Shown: positions 42,401 through 51,782, counted from the stretch's first letter. The stretch: DNA of 64,000 bases from Gemmatimonas sp. UBA7669 (GCF_002483225.1 NZ_DLHL01000014.1:3274-67273); one strand, 5' to 3'. The notes: generated from the sequence alone by a model not told the origin. Numbers and translations are program-made.

Positions 42401-45256
42401 CTACTCCGGCACCAGGCGCGTGCCCGAAAGCCGCTCCGCCAGACCGCGTGCCGGTGTACGCACCGCCAGCAAAATCGCGATCACCGCCAGCACGATGCCG
42501 AGCAACAGCACGGGCATCGTCCACGCGGGCGTGCTGCGGGCAGTCAGCCTCGCGATGCTGCCGACCATCAGCAGCATCCAGGGCGTCCAGGTCACCACTT
42601 GTCGTACGGTCAATCGCAACCGACCGGCCGGGCTGCCGGCGGCAGTGACCAGTTCCAGTCCCATCACTCGCAGGACCATGCCGCGGCGCACCGTCATCGC
42701 CGCGATCAGCGCGAACACCGCGCCGAGCCCGGACACCGCGGCGGCAGTGAAGAGGGCAATGAGCCACCGCACGTTCAGTACGCCGGGCGGACGACCCTTC
42801 CAGGTCGAGTCAACGAGCCGGTCGGCCTCGGCGAGCCGCGTGGCACTCACGATGGGATTGGCGCGCACGACCGAATCCGCCAGTGCCCACTCGCGTTTGG
42901 CGATGCCTGCGGTTCTCACGACAGCCGAGTCGCGGCCTTCGCGGTGACGCGTCACCGCTTCGCCAAGATGGCCCGCGATATACACGCCAACCAACTCGCG
43001 CGCGTCACGCTGGTCTGGGGCTCGACTCGCGGAATCATCAAGCCAGTCCACCAGTGGTTGCAGTCGATCAAGGTCCGCATCGCGTGGCGCCACCACCACG
43101 GCGCCATAGGACGACACGAAGCCCATGCCCAGCATTGGCGCGGTCGTGGCGACGGCAAGCAGCAGGCGACGCTGTGCGGTGAGTGGGGGACGGTTCGCAC
43201 CGGCCGCGGTGAGCGCAGCATACAGCGCATCAAGTCGCGACGCGGGGTCCTCCATGGCTGTCAGCAGAGATCGCGCTCGCAGTGGCCAATCCGCGAGCGC
43301 CGTCCGGAGGGTCTGTTGCAGCAGTCGGGCCACACTGGCAGGGAGTGGCCCGGCATCCCCGGTGGCCGCCTCGCGAACGTGCACCGCGGCATCGTGCGTC
43401 GCGGCATCGTGACTCGCGGTGCTGTCCTCCATCGTGCCGTGTCCGACGCGAAACGGCAGCACCACGGCGTGCCCGTCATCGGTGATGAGTACATCGGCCG
43501 CCGACAGGCCAGTCACGGGAAGTCCGGCGTCCCGCCGGGCCCGCAGTTCGTCGAGCAGATCGGTGAGCCAGGCGTGCACGGCCCCCCATGATACGCCCGG
43601 AACGAGACGGGTGGCCAACGGCGCGCCGCTCACAGCGGCGTAGGCATCCCAGGCCTCATCGGCGCTGCGGCGTCCGCCAATCCAGCGCGCGCAGGTCGTG
43701 CGGCTGGCCTGGCGCTCAGCGTCGGAGAGTGGTGCGCTGCCAGGGGGGCGCCGCACGATCCATACAGGGCGCTGCAGGGCACCGTCACTCGCCAACAACA
43801 CCATGCCGTCGGCGTCGATTGCGCCCGAAACCTCGTAGGCCCCAACGCGACCACTCATCGCATGGTGAAGCGGCAGCATCTGCACCTCGCCACCGAGCGC
43901 CCGGTCGCGCGCCACCGTGGACTGTTCGGTCACCACACGCGTACCGGAGATGCGGTCATGCTCCGCCAACCAGCCGTTGGCCTTCCGCGCACGCGCAAAG
44001 AGCAGCAGCAGGCCGCCGATGCTGATGGTCATCACGACGACGGCACCAGCGGTCTTGTCCATCGCCAGCGGCAGACTCGCGAGCACCGCAAGCAGGCCCG
44101 GCGCAACGACAAAGAGCCCACGGAGCGCTGCGCGCGCGATACCGGGCACAGCACCGTCCGCGCGAACCGTGCGCAGACCCAGCAAGCGCTTCGCGGGGGT
44201 CCAGCCGGTAAGCCCTTCGAGAATCGCGTAGATGAGGATCTCGAACGGCACGGCGGACAGGGCCTGCACCACCGCATAGCGCGGATCGTCAACCGTGAGC
44301 GCAACATTCACGCCGAGGGGCCGAAGCAATCCGAGAATCGGCAGTGTGAGCGTGCTGATGAGATAGTTGTCGATGACGCCGGCGGCCAATCGCCGCACGA
44401 TGGGGGCCGGCGTGTGCTCGATGGGTCGGCAGGCCAACAGCGCAGCGCGCAGGGCGCCGTAGTCGGCGAACCGTTCGTCGCGATTGCGCGCCAGACACTT
44501 CATCACGATGGCGGCCAGTCCCGGCGGCACATCGCGGCGATACTGCACAAGCGGCGTGGGGGCGCCGCTCATGACCACCGCAATCAGCTTGACGGCGTTG
44601 TCCGCATCGAAGGGCAGCTTGCCGGTGAGCAGGTAGTACAAGGTCGCGCCCACCGCATAGATATCGGCGCGCACATCGAGCGCCTCACCCAGAAGCTGCT
44701 CGGGCGAGGAGAAGACGGGCGTGCCGAGAAAGAGCCCGGTCTGCGTCAGCCGCCCCTGTTCGACACTCTCGACCGGGCGGGACAGGCCGAAATCGCCGAC
44801 CTTGATCGTGCCGTCGCTGCCGATGAAGCAGTTGGCCGGTTTGATGTCGCGATGCAGGATGCCGCGCCGATGCGCCGCCTCGAGTCCGTCAATGAGCTGC
44901 AAGGTGTCGTCGATGGCGTCAATCACCGACAGCGGACCCTGTACCTCGACCTTCTGCTCGAGCGTGCCCCCCTCGACCAGCTCCATGGCAATGGTCGGCC
45001 GCCCGTCGATTTCCTCGGTGCGATAGACGTAGACGGTGTTGGGATGATTCACCGACGCGGCCGTGCGCCCCTCGCGCAGAAAGCGCTCGCGATCCTCGGC
45101 GCGCTCAAGCCCGGCCGCAAGCACCTTGACGGCCACGAGGCGCCCGTCCTCGATCTGCTCGGCTGCGTACACGGCGCCCATGCCGCCGCGACCCAGCAGA
45201 TGTTGGATGCGATAGCCGCCGAAGGTCTGACCGGGGGTGAGTTCCGCGCTCGTCAC
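42401..45256 (-). CDS. Ser/Thr protein kinase with RDD domain, pseudokinase-like region and second RDD domain
   Basis: 951 residues from GTG 45256. Residues 15-275 are an active Hanks kinase: Gly loop GRGGMGAVY, Lys44, HRDIKPAN (135-142), DFG (155-157) and a SPE motif at 184-186. Residues of about 285-450 form an RDD membrane domain (RRLAAGVIDNYLI ... GWLAEHDRISGTRVV). About 470-665 looks like a second kinase fold that has lost its active site: GAYEVSGAIDADGMVLLASD mimics the Gly loop, Ile500 stands at the catalytic Lys, GLSAADVLITDDG replaces HRDxKPxN, and PFRVG replaces DFG. About 740-951 is a second RDD domain (RGMVLRVMGLELVTAAG ... LAERLSGTRLVPE). It is a membrane kinase of unknown input. 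Confidence 0.88.
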   Translation of the reverse strand: MTSAELTPGQTFGGYRIQHLLGRGGMGAVYAAEQIEDGRLVAVKVLAAGLERAEDRERFLREGRTAASVNHPNTVYVYRTEEIDGRPTIAMELVEGGTLEQKVEVQGPLSVIDAIDDTLQLIDGLEAAHRRGILHRDIKPANCFIGSDGTIKVGDFGLSRPVESVEQGRLTQTGLFLGTPVFSSPEQLLGEALDVRADIYAVGATLYYLLTGKLPFDADNAVKLIAVVMSGAPTPLVQYRRDVPPGLAAIVMKCLARNRDERFADYGALRAALLACRPIEHTPAPIVRRLAAGVIDNYLISTLTLPILGLLRPLGVNVALTVDDPRYAVVQALSAVPFEILIYAILEGLTGWTPAKRLLGLRTVRADGAVPGIARAALRGLFVVAPGLLAVLASLPLAMDKTAGAVVVMTISIGGLLLLFARARKANGWLAEHDRISGTRVVTEQSTVARDRALGGEVQMLPLHHAMSGRVGAYEVSGAIDADGMVLLASDGALQRPVWIVRRPPGSAPLSDAERQASRTTCARWIGGRRSADEAWDAYAAVSGAPLATRLVPGVSWGAVHAWLTDLLDELRARRDAGLPVTGLSAADVLITDDGHAVVLPFRVGHGTMEDSTASHDAATHDAAVHVREAATGDAGPLPASVARLLQQTLRTALADWPLRARSLLTAMEDPASRLDALYAALTAAGANRPPLTAQRRLLLAVATTAPMLGMGFVSSYGAVVVAPRDADLDRLQPLVDWLDDSASRAPDQRDARELVGVYIAGHLGEAVTRHREGRDSAVVRTAGIAKREWALADSVVRANPIVSATRLAEADRLVDSTWKGRPPGVLNVRWLIALFTAAAVSGLGAVFALIAAMTVRRGMVLRVMGLELVTAAGSPAGRLRLTVRQVVTWTPWMLLMVGSIARLTARSTPAWTMPVLLLGIVLAVIAILLAVRTPARGLAERLSGTRLVPE

Positions 45257-45439
45257 GTCGTGGTGGATGGGCAGGCGGGAGACGTCGCTGTTCCTCGTCC
45301 AAGCGAATCAATCGCGAAAGTCGGCATGGGGCAATATGTCGCACTGTGAATCGGCCAAGCCTTGCCCAGCGGCACGGTAACAACCCACAATTCGACGCTG
45401 CGCTTCCACGCTTTCGCCGTTTGTCCCTGCTTTCCCGAC

Positions 45440-47035
45440 ATGATTCGGTCTTCGATTTCTGCACTGCTGGTGTCCACTGCACTGGCGGCCCATGCGCAAT
45501 CCAGCCGCCCGCAACAGACGGCTGTAGGCGCGATCGTCACGCTGCGACCGAGCGCGGAGGCGGTTCGTGTCGTCATCGATCTGCCGGTCGCGCGCGACAC
45601 CGTTCGCTTTCGCGATCCGGCTGTTCCACGGGACGCGTGGACCATTGAAAGCCCGAACATTCGCTGGGTAGGCGGCGCATTGGTTGGCGAAGCGCCCATC
45701 AAGCGCGTGGTGCTCAGCGTGCGCCCCGATACCACGGAGAACGGCCGCGGCTATTTGTCGGCCATTCGGGTCGGTAACGGGTGGCAACTGCATGGTCCCG
45801 CGTTCGAAGTGGCACAGCATCCAACACGCGTGGTTCCCTCGCTAGCCGCCGACTGGATGCAGTGGCCCCAACGCAGGCTCACGCAAGGCTACTTCTACCT
45901 CGGACCACGCCAACAGCACCGACGCCAGTCGTCACACGAACTGATCGCGGGGGCCAGCGTTCCGACGCCGCTTCGCGCACTCGCTGACTCGGCACTCACC
46001 GCTGCGCTTCGCGATCACGCCAGGCGGTTTGGCACGACCTTGATAGACCGGCCAGCGATGATCATCACGCAGGATGGCCCGCCTGGTTCATTTTCGTTCC
46101 GCGGCGACGTGACTGATGGCGGTGTAATGTCGTTGCGTTTTGCGCGTGACTTCACGCTGGCTTCTTCGGCGACAACACGCGCGGACGTCTGGCTGTTCGT
46201 GGCACACGAGGCCGCGCACCTCTGGAACAGTCATCTGGCGCAAGCGGATGATGCGCACCCATTTCTGCATGAAGGCGGTGCGGAATATGCCGCGCTGCAA
46301 TCGGCGGTCGCAGCAGGAGTGCTGTCACAGGACGCGCTGCATTCGCGTCTGTCGGATCGCCTCACCGAATGCCACCGTCAGATCGGTGTGCGGGACTCGT
46401 TGCAGCGCATCATGGCGCGCGGCGGGGCCGTGTACGACTGTGGTACGGTACTGCAGTGGCTTGGCGACCTCGATGGTGGTGCCGCAGGGGGATTCGAGTC
46501 TACCTGGCGTGCGCTGGTGGCGAATTCGCTGCGCCAACGCAGACCGTACCATTTGCAGGAGTTTCGTGCGTTGCAGCCAGCGGGTTCGCTCGCTGCGCAG
46601 TGGTTCGATGTATCGCCCGACCTGCGGTGGCGAACCCTGAATGAGCGCCTGGCGTCACGAGGGGTCAGGTGGGAGAACGCGCCCAGTTCTCAGGCTTATG
46701 TAGTATCGGCGCTGCTTCATCTCGCGCGGCAGGTGTGCGCGCGCGGATCTTCCATAGGCTTCGGTTTGGTCAACGGAAAACTGCGCTATGACCAGGAACC
46801 GGGTTGCGGCCCGATTGCTCATGGCCCCGTGATTGCGGCCATCGAGGATGTGGACCCGCTGAAGGATGGCGCGGAGCTGTTCGCTCGTGTCGAGGCACGC
46901 TGCCAGTCGGGCGCGCCCGTTCGGGTCCAGACCGACTCCGACGGCCGCAGCATTGAGCTGCCTTGCTCCGCGGCGCCGGCGCGGCCGGTGGCGTATCGCC
47001 TGACGAGCATGCCGTCGCTGGTTCGTGTGCCGTAG
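45440..47035 (+). CDS. Secreted gluzincin-like metalloprotease (M1/M61-type motif), uncharacterised
   Basis: 531 residues from ATG 45440 (signal ISALLVSTALAAHAQ); the frame opens at 45362. After a beta-rich N-terminal domain it has HEAAHLWN (His256, Glu257, His260) followed by LHEGGAEYAAL with Glu278. This is an HExxH with a third Glu ligand 17 residues on, as in gluzincins; LWN and the GGAEY context recall M61 glycyl aminopeptidases and M1. The protein is likely periplasmic. The C-terminal part carries six or more Cys that may form disulfides. Overall similarity to known families is low, so activity is inferred from the motif only. Confidence 0.65.
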   Translation: MIRSSISALLVSTALAAHAQSSRPQQTAVGAIVTLRPSAEAVRVVIDLPVARDTVRFRDPAVPRDAWTIESPNIRWVGGALVGEAPIKRVVLSVRPDTTENGRGYLSAIRVGNGWQLHGPAFEVAQHPTRVVPSLAADWMQWPQRRLTQGYFYLGPRQQHRRQSSHELIAGASVPTPLRALADSALTAALRDHARRFGTTLIDRPAMIITQDGPPGSFSFRGDVTDGGVMSLRFARDFTLASSATTRADVWLFVAHEAAHLWNSHLAQADDAHPFLHEGGAEYAALQSAVAAGVLSQDALHSRLSDRLTECHRQIGVRDSLQRIMARGGAVYDCGTVLQWLGDLDGGAAGGFESTWRALVANSLRQRRPYHLQEFRALQPAGSLAAQWFDVSPDLRWRTLNERLASRGVRWENAPSSQAYVVSALLHLARQVCARGSSIGFGLVNGKLRYDQEPGCGPIAHGPVIAAIEDVDPLKDGAELFARVEARCQSGAPVRVQTDSDGRSIELPCSAAPARPVAYRLTSMPSLVRVP

Positions 47036-47051
47036 AGTCAGCGAACGCCCC

Positions 47052-47327
47052 TCAGATCCAGACGCGGCGGTCGCCCGTACCGAGTCCGATGATGGCGGTG
47101 CTCTGGTAGTCGAGAGCGCCGGCGGTTCGTTCGCCAATCGTCGTGGCGCGAGTGCTGCGGAGTACCATGAGTACGATCACATCAGCGGCGCTCACCGTGC
47201 CACCGGCGGTGAGTACTGCGACCATCCACGGTCCGCCGAGCGGTGTCACGCGTAGTATGGTGGCTGTTTCGCCGTCATAGGCGGGCACCAGCCTGCCGGG
47301 ACCTGCTTCCATGCGGGCGATCAGGCG
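47052..47327 (-). pseudogene. Remnant of an S41-family (tail-specific-protease-like) peptidase
   Basis: The frame of 91 codons matches the C-terminal core of S41 peptidases: GPWMVAVLTAGGTVSAADVI (the strand and turn that hold the catalytic Ser) and TTIGERTAGALDYQS (the conserved GE-TAG loop). The N-terminal half, including PDZ and core strands, is missing. A TAA stop lies just upstream in frame, and the end is cut after DRRVWI where the family continues to LGYPT. It is flanked by two plus-strand genes. I read it as a decayed gene, not a functional enzyme. Confidence 0.55.
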
Positions 47328-47579
47328 TTACTCCGCGGCGCTCGGCGACGGACCACCGAGTCGCCGGACGTGAGCAAGCGGTTTCGGTGACGAGACCACG
47401 ACAGACCGACCGCTGTCGTACGGCGTCTGGCGCGCCCCCACATGCCAGGGGAGAAGCGCAGGAGCATGCGTCAGTGGAGGGTGGCGGTCAGCTGCTGCAT
47501 CATGAAACGCCTTGGCGAACATTTCGCTGACAAGGGAAAGACCGTCCCCATAGACTTCGACAACGCGCCGAGCAGCGAT

Positions 47580-48137
47580 ATGAACGGCTATACGTACCCC
47601 CACACCATCGAGAACGGTGCCGGTGAGCGACTCACCTTTCTTCGCCTTGTTCCGGGCCGAACCGGCGACCGCCTGGAGGTCGAGAATGTGGTGAAGCCCG
47701 GTGAAGGACCGCCGATGCACACCCACCATCGTCAGGTGGAGGCGCTCACTGTTGAGGAGGGACGCATCGGCTACCAGCGACTCGGTGAGGCGCCGCAGTA
47801 CGCCGGTCCCGGCGAGACGGTGGTGTTCAAGGCCGGCGAAGCGCACAAGTTCTGGAGCGCCGGCGACGTGGATTTGCGGTGTACCGGCTATATCGAGCCG
47901 GCTGACAACGTGGAGTACTTTCTCACGGCCTTGTTCGAGTCGCAGCGTCAACATGGCGGCGGTCGTCCAGGCCCACTCGATGCAGCCTATCTCGTGAGGC
48001 GATATCGCTCCGAGTTCAGCATGGCGGAGATCCCGGCAATGGTTCAGCGGTTCGTCTTTCCCGTGCTGGTGCTGATCGGAACCATGCTGGGCAGGTACCG
48101 GAAGTACGCTGACGCGCCGGAACCCATTCCGCGCTGA
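47580..48137 (+). CDS. Cupin-domain protein
   Basis: 185 residues from ATG 47580; in-frame ATGs at 47442, 47466 and 47502 would lengthen it. The cupin motif 1 is GPPMHTHHRQVEALTVEEGR and motif 2 is AGPGETVVFKAGEAHKFW, so two His, a Glu and a further His could bind a metal. The start of the conserved region, GYTYPHTIENGAGERLTFLR, supports the chosen start. The C-terminus has a hydrophobic helix (VFPVLVLIGTMLGRYRKYAD). Function is unknown; many members are linked to small-molecule metabolism or stress. Confidence 0.75.
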   Translation: MNGYTYPHTIENGAGERLTFLRLVPGRTGDRLEVENVVKPGEGPPMHTHHRQVEALTVEEGRIGYQRLGEAPQYAGPGETVVFKAGEAHKFWSAGDVDLRCTGYIEPADNVEYFLTALFESQRQHGGGRPGPLDAAYLVRRYRSEFSMAEIPAMVQRFVFPVLVLIGTMLGRYRKYADAPEPIPR

Positions 48138-48153
48138 TGCAACTCTACGATGC

Positions 48154-48159
48154 TAGATT
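48154..48159 (+). promoter_or_regulatory. Candidate -10 element of a leaderless start
   Basis: TAGATT lies 5 bases before ATG 48165. The context GCTAGATTGC is shared with the site before the ATPase gene at 2395. Confidence 0.35.
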
Positions 48160-48164
48160 GCGGC

Positions 48165-48800
48165 ATGATCAATCTGCGTCGTGTCACGAGTCAATTCCTG
48201 TGTCCCGCTCTTGCTGTCATGGTGGGAGTCCTACCGTACACACTCCGCGCGCAGGAGAACGACAGCGCGCGTGGCTGGGTCATCGCCGGCGGTCTTGGGC
48301 TTGGCCTTGCGAACGTCCCTGAGTCCCGAACACCAGTCTACTTCGACGCGCTGCAGCAGACGGCGCGTGTCGCGCTGCAGCGCAACGTTGGCGCCGGGGT
48401 GAGCGCGGGCGTGTCGTTGACGACGACCGTTGGGACCGAGGGTGGCGATTGTGTGGGCATCGGTCCCTGCGCTCCGCGGTTCAGTCATCGCACTTTCAGT
48501 GGAACACTGACCTACGTGCGCGGCCAACGCCTTCGGTCGTGGAAGCCCATGGCAACCGTGGTCGCTGGGTTGGCGCAGATACCCGAGACCTGGGCATCCG
48601 GTCTCAACGCGCGGACTCCTGCCAAGAGCACCTGGCAGATCGGCGCGGCGATCGACTTTCCCGTACTCGTTGGACCGGGCACCGCGCTTTTGCTCGGCTG
48701 GGAGGGACACATCATCCCGGACGCTCCCGGCGGCGGAGTCGGCGTCAACACGCTGGTCATGACCTTGCGGCACAGCCTGTTTCGTCGTGTGGCATTCTGA
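48165..48800 (+). CDS. Hypothetical secreted beta-barrel-like protein
   Basis: 211 residues from ATG 48165. Signal peptide PALAVMVGVLPYTLRAQ. The mature part has alternating strands with Gly and aromatic residues (WVIAGGLGLGLANVPES, NVGAGVSAGVSLTTTVGTEG, RTFSGTLTYVRG, WKPMATVVAGLAQIPE, TALLLGWEGHIIPDAP). This is the pattern of a small outer membrane barrel of about eight strands. It has one Cys pair in GGDCVGIGPCAP. No family is recognised. The following gene begins 14 bp after its stop. Confidence 0.6.
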   Translation: MINLRRVTSQFLCPALAVMVGVLPYTLRAQENDSARGWVIAGGLGLGLANVPESRTPVYFDALQQTARVALQRNVGAGVSAGVSLTTTVGTEGGDCVGIGPCAPRFSHRTFSGTLTYVRGQRLRSWKPMATVVAGLAQIPETWASGLNARTPAKSTWQIGAAIDFPVLVGPGTALLLGWEGHIIPDAPGGGVGVNTLVMTLRHSLFRRVAF

Positions 48801-48814
48801 CAGTAGCATTGTCC

Positions 48815-49318
48815 ATGCTCATCCTGAGATGCACCAAACCGCTGCTCGCAAAGCTCGCGAAGCACATACCATCCGCGAGCGGTGAGAGCACGGCTTCGAC
48901 CACCCGTCTGGGCGACTGGTACGCGAAACATCTGAATATCGGGCGTCATCGCCTGATACTCAGCACCAACGAGGAGACGTTCCTCTCGGTCGTCGTGCCC
49001 GCCAAGGATATGCCGGCCTTACCCGCACGCATCAACGAGGCCGTCGGTCACGTCCTCCGTTTCATCGGTGTGCCAGAATTGACGGTTGAGAATGAGCTGC
49101 GCGAGATGCACGAGGTACGCGTTGGCCCCACCGCATCACGTCGGGTCCTCGGCTACATGAATGACCACGCCTATCAGGTTGAGGCCATGGTGGACTATGG
49201 CGGAGGTACGTTCGATCTGGCAAACTTGGCCGAGCGACTGTCCACCGTCCCGTGCGGGACGATGGACTTCAAGTCGCCGGCCAGACTTGCGCGGGAACTA
49301 TTGGGCGTGCATGAGTAG
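48815..49318 (+). CDS. DUF6933-like protein
   Basis: 167 residues from ATG 48815. The N-terminus MLILRCTKPLLAKL, the STTRLGDWYAKHLNIGRHRL block, SVVVPAKDMPALPARI and RRVLGYMNDHAYQVEAMV fit DUF6933, a small soluble domain of unknown role often found near mobile or accessory genes. It has no signal or membrane segment. A longer frame reaches back to 48449 but runs inside the previous gene. TAGCAT lies 5 bases before the ATG, another possible leaderless start. A hairpin follows the stop. Confidence 0.65.
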   Translation: MLILRCTKPLLAKLAKHIPSASGESTASTTRLGDWYAKHLNIGRHRLILSTNEETFLSVVVPAKDMPALPARINEAVGHVLRFIGVPELTVENELREMHEVRVGPTASRRVLGYMNDHAYQVEAMVDYGGGTFDLANLAERLSTVPCGTMDFKSPARLARELLGVHE

Positions 49319-49320
49319 CT

Positions 49321-49340
49321 GACAGCGTCACTTCGCTGTC
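49321..49340. terminator. Bidirectional hairpin between convergent genes
   Basis: GACAGCG (49321-49327) pairs with CGCTGTC (49334-49340) around TCACTT. It lies between the stops at 49318 and 49343. Confidence 0.65.
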
Positions 49341-49342
49341 CA

Positions 49343-50761
49343 CTATTCTGGAACAGGCGCTTCGCCTGCGGCCTTACCAACGGTCTTGATGATGCGGTCC
49401 GTGTAGCGCGCCTGACGTTGGCCATCCACGACCGCGAAGTCGTAAGTGGAGAGGCGATTCTCGAAGCGGAAGCGATGCTCCGACAGTGGCACAAGCCTGA
49501 TGGGCCGACCGCCTTCACGCGCGCTGTACAGCGACCCGTTCTCAAAGGTCACGATCCTTACCACGTCGTCAAAGCGATACGTACCCACCCAGCGCTTCAA
49601 CTGTGACTCGTTGAGCACCAGGGCAGCCTTCTCCACGACGGGCGCACCCAGCACCTGCGACACCGCACGCAGATTGTTGGACTCCGGACCGCTGCCATCA
49701 TCACGGTTGGTGAGCACGATGGCGTACACATCACGACTCGGCACGTAGACGCCCGACGTGGCGTATCCGTTGATTCCGCCCGTGTGCTCCACGGTGCCGG
49801 CGCCAGCCAGCTCGTTGATGGCCCAACCGTACCCGTAGTTGCTGAAGCGGCCGTCGCTCAGCCGATGATTGGTCCAAGCCAGCTGTTTGCTGCCCTCGGA
49901 GATGAGCGTGTTCTGTCTGACGGCACGATTCCAACGCAGCATGTCGTCAACGGTGGAGAGCAGCGAGCCGGCCGCGTAGGCAATGCTGGGGCTCAGGTAG
50001 TCCGGCTTCTCGAACGCGCCCTCGAACAGCTGATAGCCGCTGGCCCGGTTCGGTACGATGGCATAGTTGCTTGCGTACGTCGAATGTGCCATGCCGAGCG
50101 GTTCGAAGATGCGCTTCTGGATGAAGTCACCGTACGGCATGCCGGACAGCTGCTCGATGATCATGCCCAGCAGCAGATAGCCCGTGTTGCTGTACGCGTA
50201 CTGCGATCCGGGCGCGAACTCCAGCGGCAACGGTTTCACATACTCGGCAATCTGCGTGGGCGTCAGGTCTTCCCGCGTCTTCTCGCGGAAGGCGTGAAGG
50301 TTGGTGTAGCTCGTCAGCCCTGAGGAATGGTTGAGCAGATGATGCACCGTGATTTCATCGCCACGGGTGAACCCCGCAACGTACTTGGAGAGCGGATCCT
50401 GCAGATTGAGCTTGCCCTGCTCCATCAGCATCAGGATCGCGACACTGGTGAACTGCTTCGTGATGGAGGCCAACTGCAGCACGTTCTCTGGTCTCATGGG
50501 TACACGCAGCTCAATGTCCGCCATGCCGAAGGCTTTGCGATAGAGCACGGCATCACCACGCGCAATAAGGACGGTCGCACCCGGAGCATTGGCCGGATAG
50601 GCCTTGCGAAAGATGACATCAAGCGCCGCTTCCTCCGTTGCGGAAAGGCCTCGGCGTGCCGTCGTCGGTGAGGCGGCGACGCCGCGTGTGGTGGCGGGCG
50701 TTTGTGCGAGTGCGATCGACGGAAGCAGCAGGGCGGCAACGGCCAGTGGTGTGCGAAACAT
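49343..50761 (-). CDS. Secreted serine hydrolase, beta-lactamase/class C family
   Basis: 472 residues from ATG 50761; the frame opens at 50794. Signal peptide LAVAALLLPSIALAQ. Catalytic S-x-x-K is SITK (Ser99, Lys102), the Y-x-N is YSN (190-192), and EHTGGINGY supplies the third box. These mark the class C beta-lactamase/D-alanyl-D-alanine peptidase-like group, which includes many esterases of unknown substrate. The C-terminal about 100 residues form a lipocalin-like extension (RWVGTYRFDDVVRIVTFENG, LVPLSEHRFRFENRLST). It acts in the periplasm. Confidence 0.85.
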   Translation of the reverse strand: MFRTPLAVAALLLPSIALAQTPATTRGVAASPTTARRGLSATEEAALDVIFRKAYPANAPGATVLIARGDAVLYRKAFGMADIELRVPMRPENVLQLASITKQFTSVAILMLMEQGKLNLQDPLSKYVAGFTRGDEITVHHLLNHSSGLTSYTNLHAFREKTREDLTPTQIAEYVKPLPLEFAPGSQYAYSNTGYLLLGMIIEQLSGMPYGDFIQKRIFEPLGMAHSTYASNYAIVPNRASGYQLFEGAFEKPDYLSPSIAYAAGSLLSTVDDMLRWNRAVRQNTLISEGSKQLAWTNHRLSDGRFSNYGYGWAINELAGAGTVEHTGGINGYATSGVYVPSRDVYAIVLTNRDDGSGPESNNLRAVSQVLGAPVVEKAALVLNESQLKRWVGTYRFDDVVRIVTFENGSLYSAREGGRPIRLVPLSEHRFRFENRLSTYDFAVVDGQRQARYTDRIIKTVGKAAGEAPVPE

Positions 50762-50936
50762 GATGGCGGGCAGAAGGGACAGGCGGCGGTGCACGCGGGG
50801 AAAACACCGGCAGGTAAAAGGTATACGTTATTCAACCTGCGGTGTTTCACGCCGCCAACCGGTTCAGTAGATCCCGCCTGAGACCGTCAACACCTCACGC
50901 TGTGTCATCGTCTCACGCACCGGAATCATCCGTTCA

Positions 50937-51782
50937 TCAACGAGTGGCTGATTGTGGATACGCTTCACGGTAATCCCGCGCATAGTCCACAAACGTGCGC
51001 GGTGCCCGATTCAGAATGCTCGGCACGGCATCGGTAATCCGCTCGGCGTACCCCGCCTTGAGGAACGACAGAATCACGAGCAGGAACTCGGCGTAGTCGG
51101 CCGGGAGACCGGCACTTAGCAACAGGGGACGCATGGTCTCCGGCGTCACATCTTCGAAGCGGATTGGCCGCTCCAGCGCCTCCGACAGCAGGGCCGCCAC
51201 CTCGGTATGCGTGAGCGCCTCGCCACCGGTCAGATCGAAGGCGCGGTTGTTGAACTCACTGCGCTGCAGCAGCGCGGCCCCCACATCGGCAATGTCCCGC
51301 GCGTCAATAAAACTCGTACGCGCGTCACCCACCGGCAGCACGATGGCCTGTTGCGTGACAATGCCCTGCAACCAGTAGGTGTGGAAGTTCTGCATGAACC
51401 AGTTGGGGCGAATCACGTTCCACGCCACTCCACTGGCTTCGAGCGCGAGCTCCGCCTTGCGAAGTGGTGCCTCGGGATTGGCATCCGCGCCCATGGCACT
51501 CATCGCCACCAGTTTGCCCACGCCGAGCCGACGCGCGGCGTCGATAACGGGCATGAGCAACACATCTTGATTGGTGAAGCCCGGCGGCGCGAGCAGAAAG
51601 GCGCCGTCCGCCCCGCGCAGCGCCTCATCGATGCCACGCCCACTCACGAGGTCGAGATGCACCTGACCCGCGGCCGGCGTACGGCTGGTGGTGCGCCGAA
51701 CCACATGCCCAGCCGCCTCGAGACCCCGCGCCAGCTCGCTCCCCACCGTGCCACTGGCCCCAAGCACCACAAATGTCGACAT
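50937..51782 (-). CDS. NmrA-like/NAD(P)H-binding protein
   Basis: 281 residues from ATG 51782, set by AGGGAG 9 bases upstream; the frame extends to 51881 but without support. Rossmann start STFVVLGASGTVGSELARGL. Then AFLLAPPGFTNQDVLLMPVI, KLVAMSAMGADANPEAPLRK, WNVIRPNWFMQNFHTYWLQG and FIDARDIADVGAALL are typical of NmrA/HSCARG-like and quinone-reductase-type atypical SDRs. It probably reduces or senses a small molecule with NADP(H). It is divergently paired with an AraC regulator. Confidence 0.85.
   Translation of the reverse strand: MSTFVVLGASGTVGSELARGLEAAGHVVRRTTSRTPAAGQVHLDLVSGRGIDEALRGADGAFLLAPPGFTNQDVLLMPVIDAARRLGVGKLVAMSAMGADANPEAPLRKAELALEASGVAWNVIRPNWFMQNFHTYWLQGIVTQQAIVLPVGDARTSFIDARDIADVGAALLQRSEFNNRAFDLTGGEALTHTEVAALLSEALERPIRFEDVTPETMRPLLLSAGLPADYAEFLLVILSFLKAGYAERITDAVPSILNRAPRTFVDYARDYREAYPQSATR

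Noticed and set aside
43862..45349. 495-codon open frame on the plus strand
   Set aside because: Antisense to the kinase-RDD gene with intact kinase motifs. No domain or signal of its own.
50864..50929. 21-codon minus-strand frame ending VSGGIY, like the tail of a short-chain dehydrogenase
   Set aside because: Too short to support a gene or remnant. It lies in the non-coding gap after the NmrA-like gene, and the likeness may be chance.
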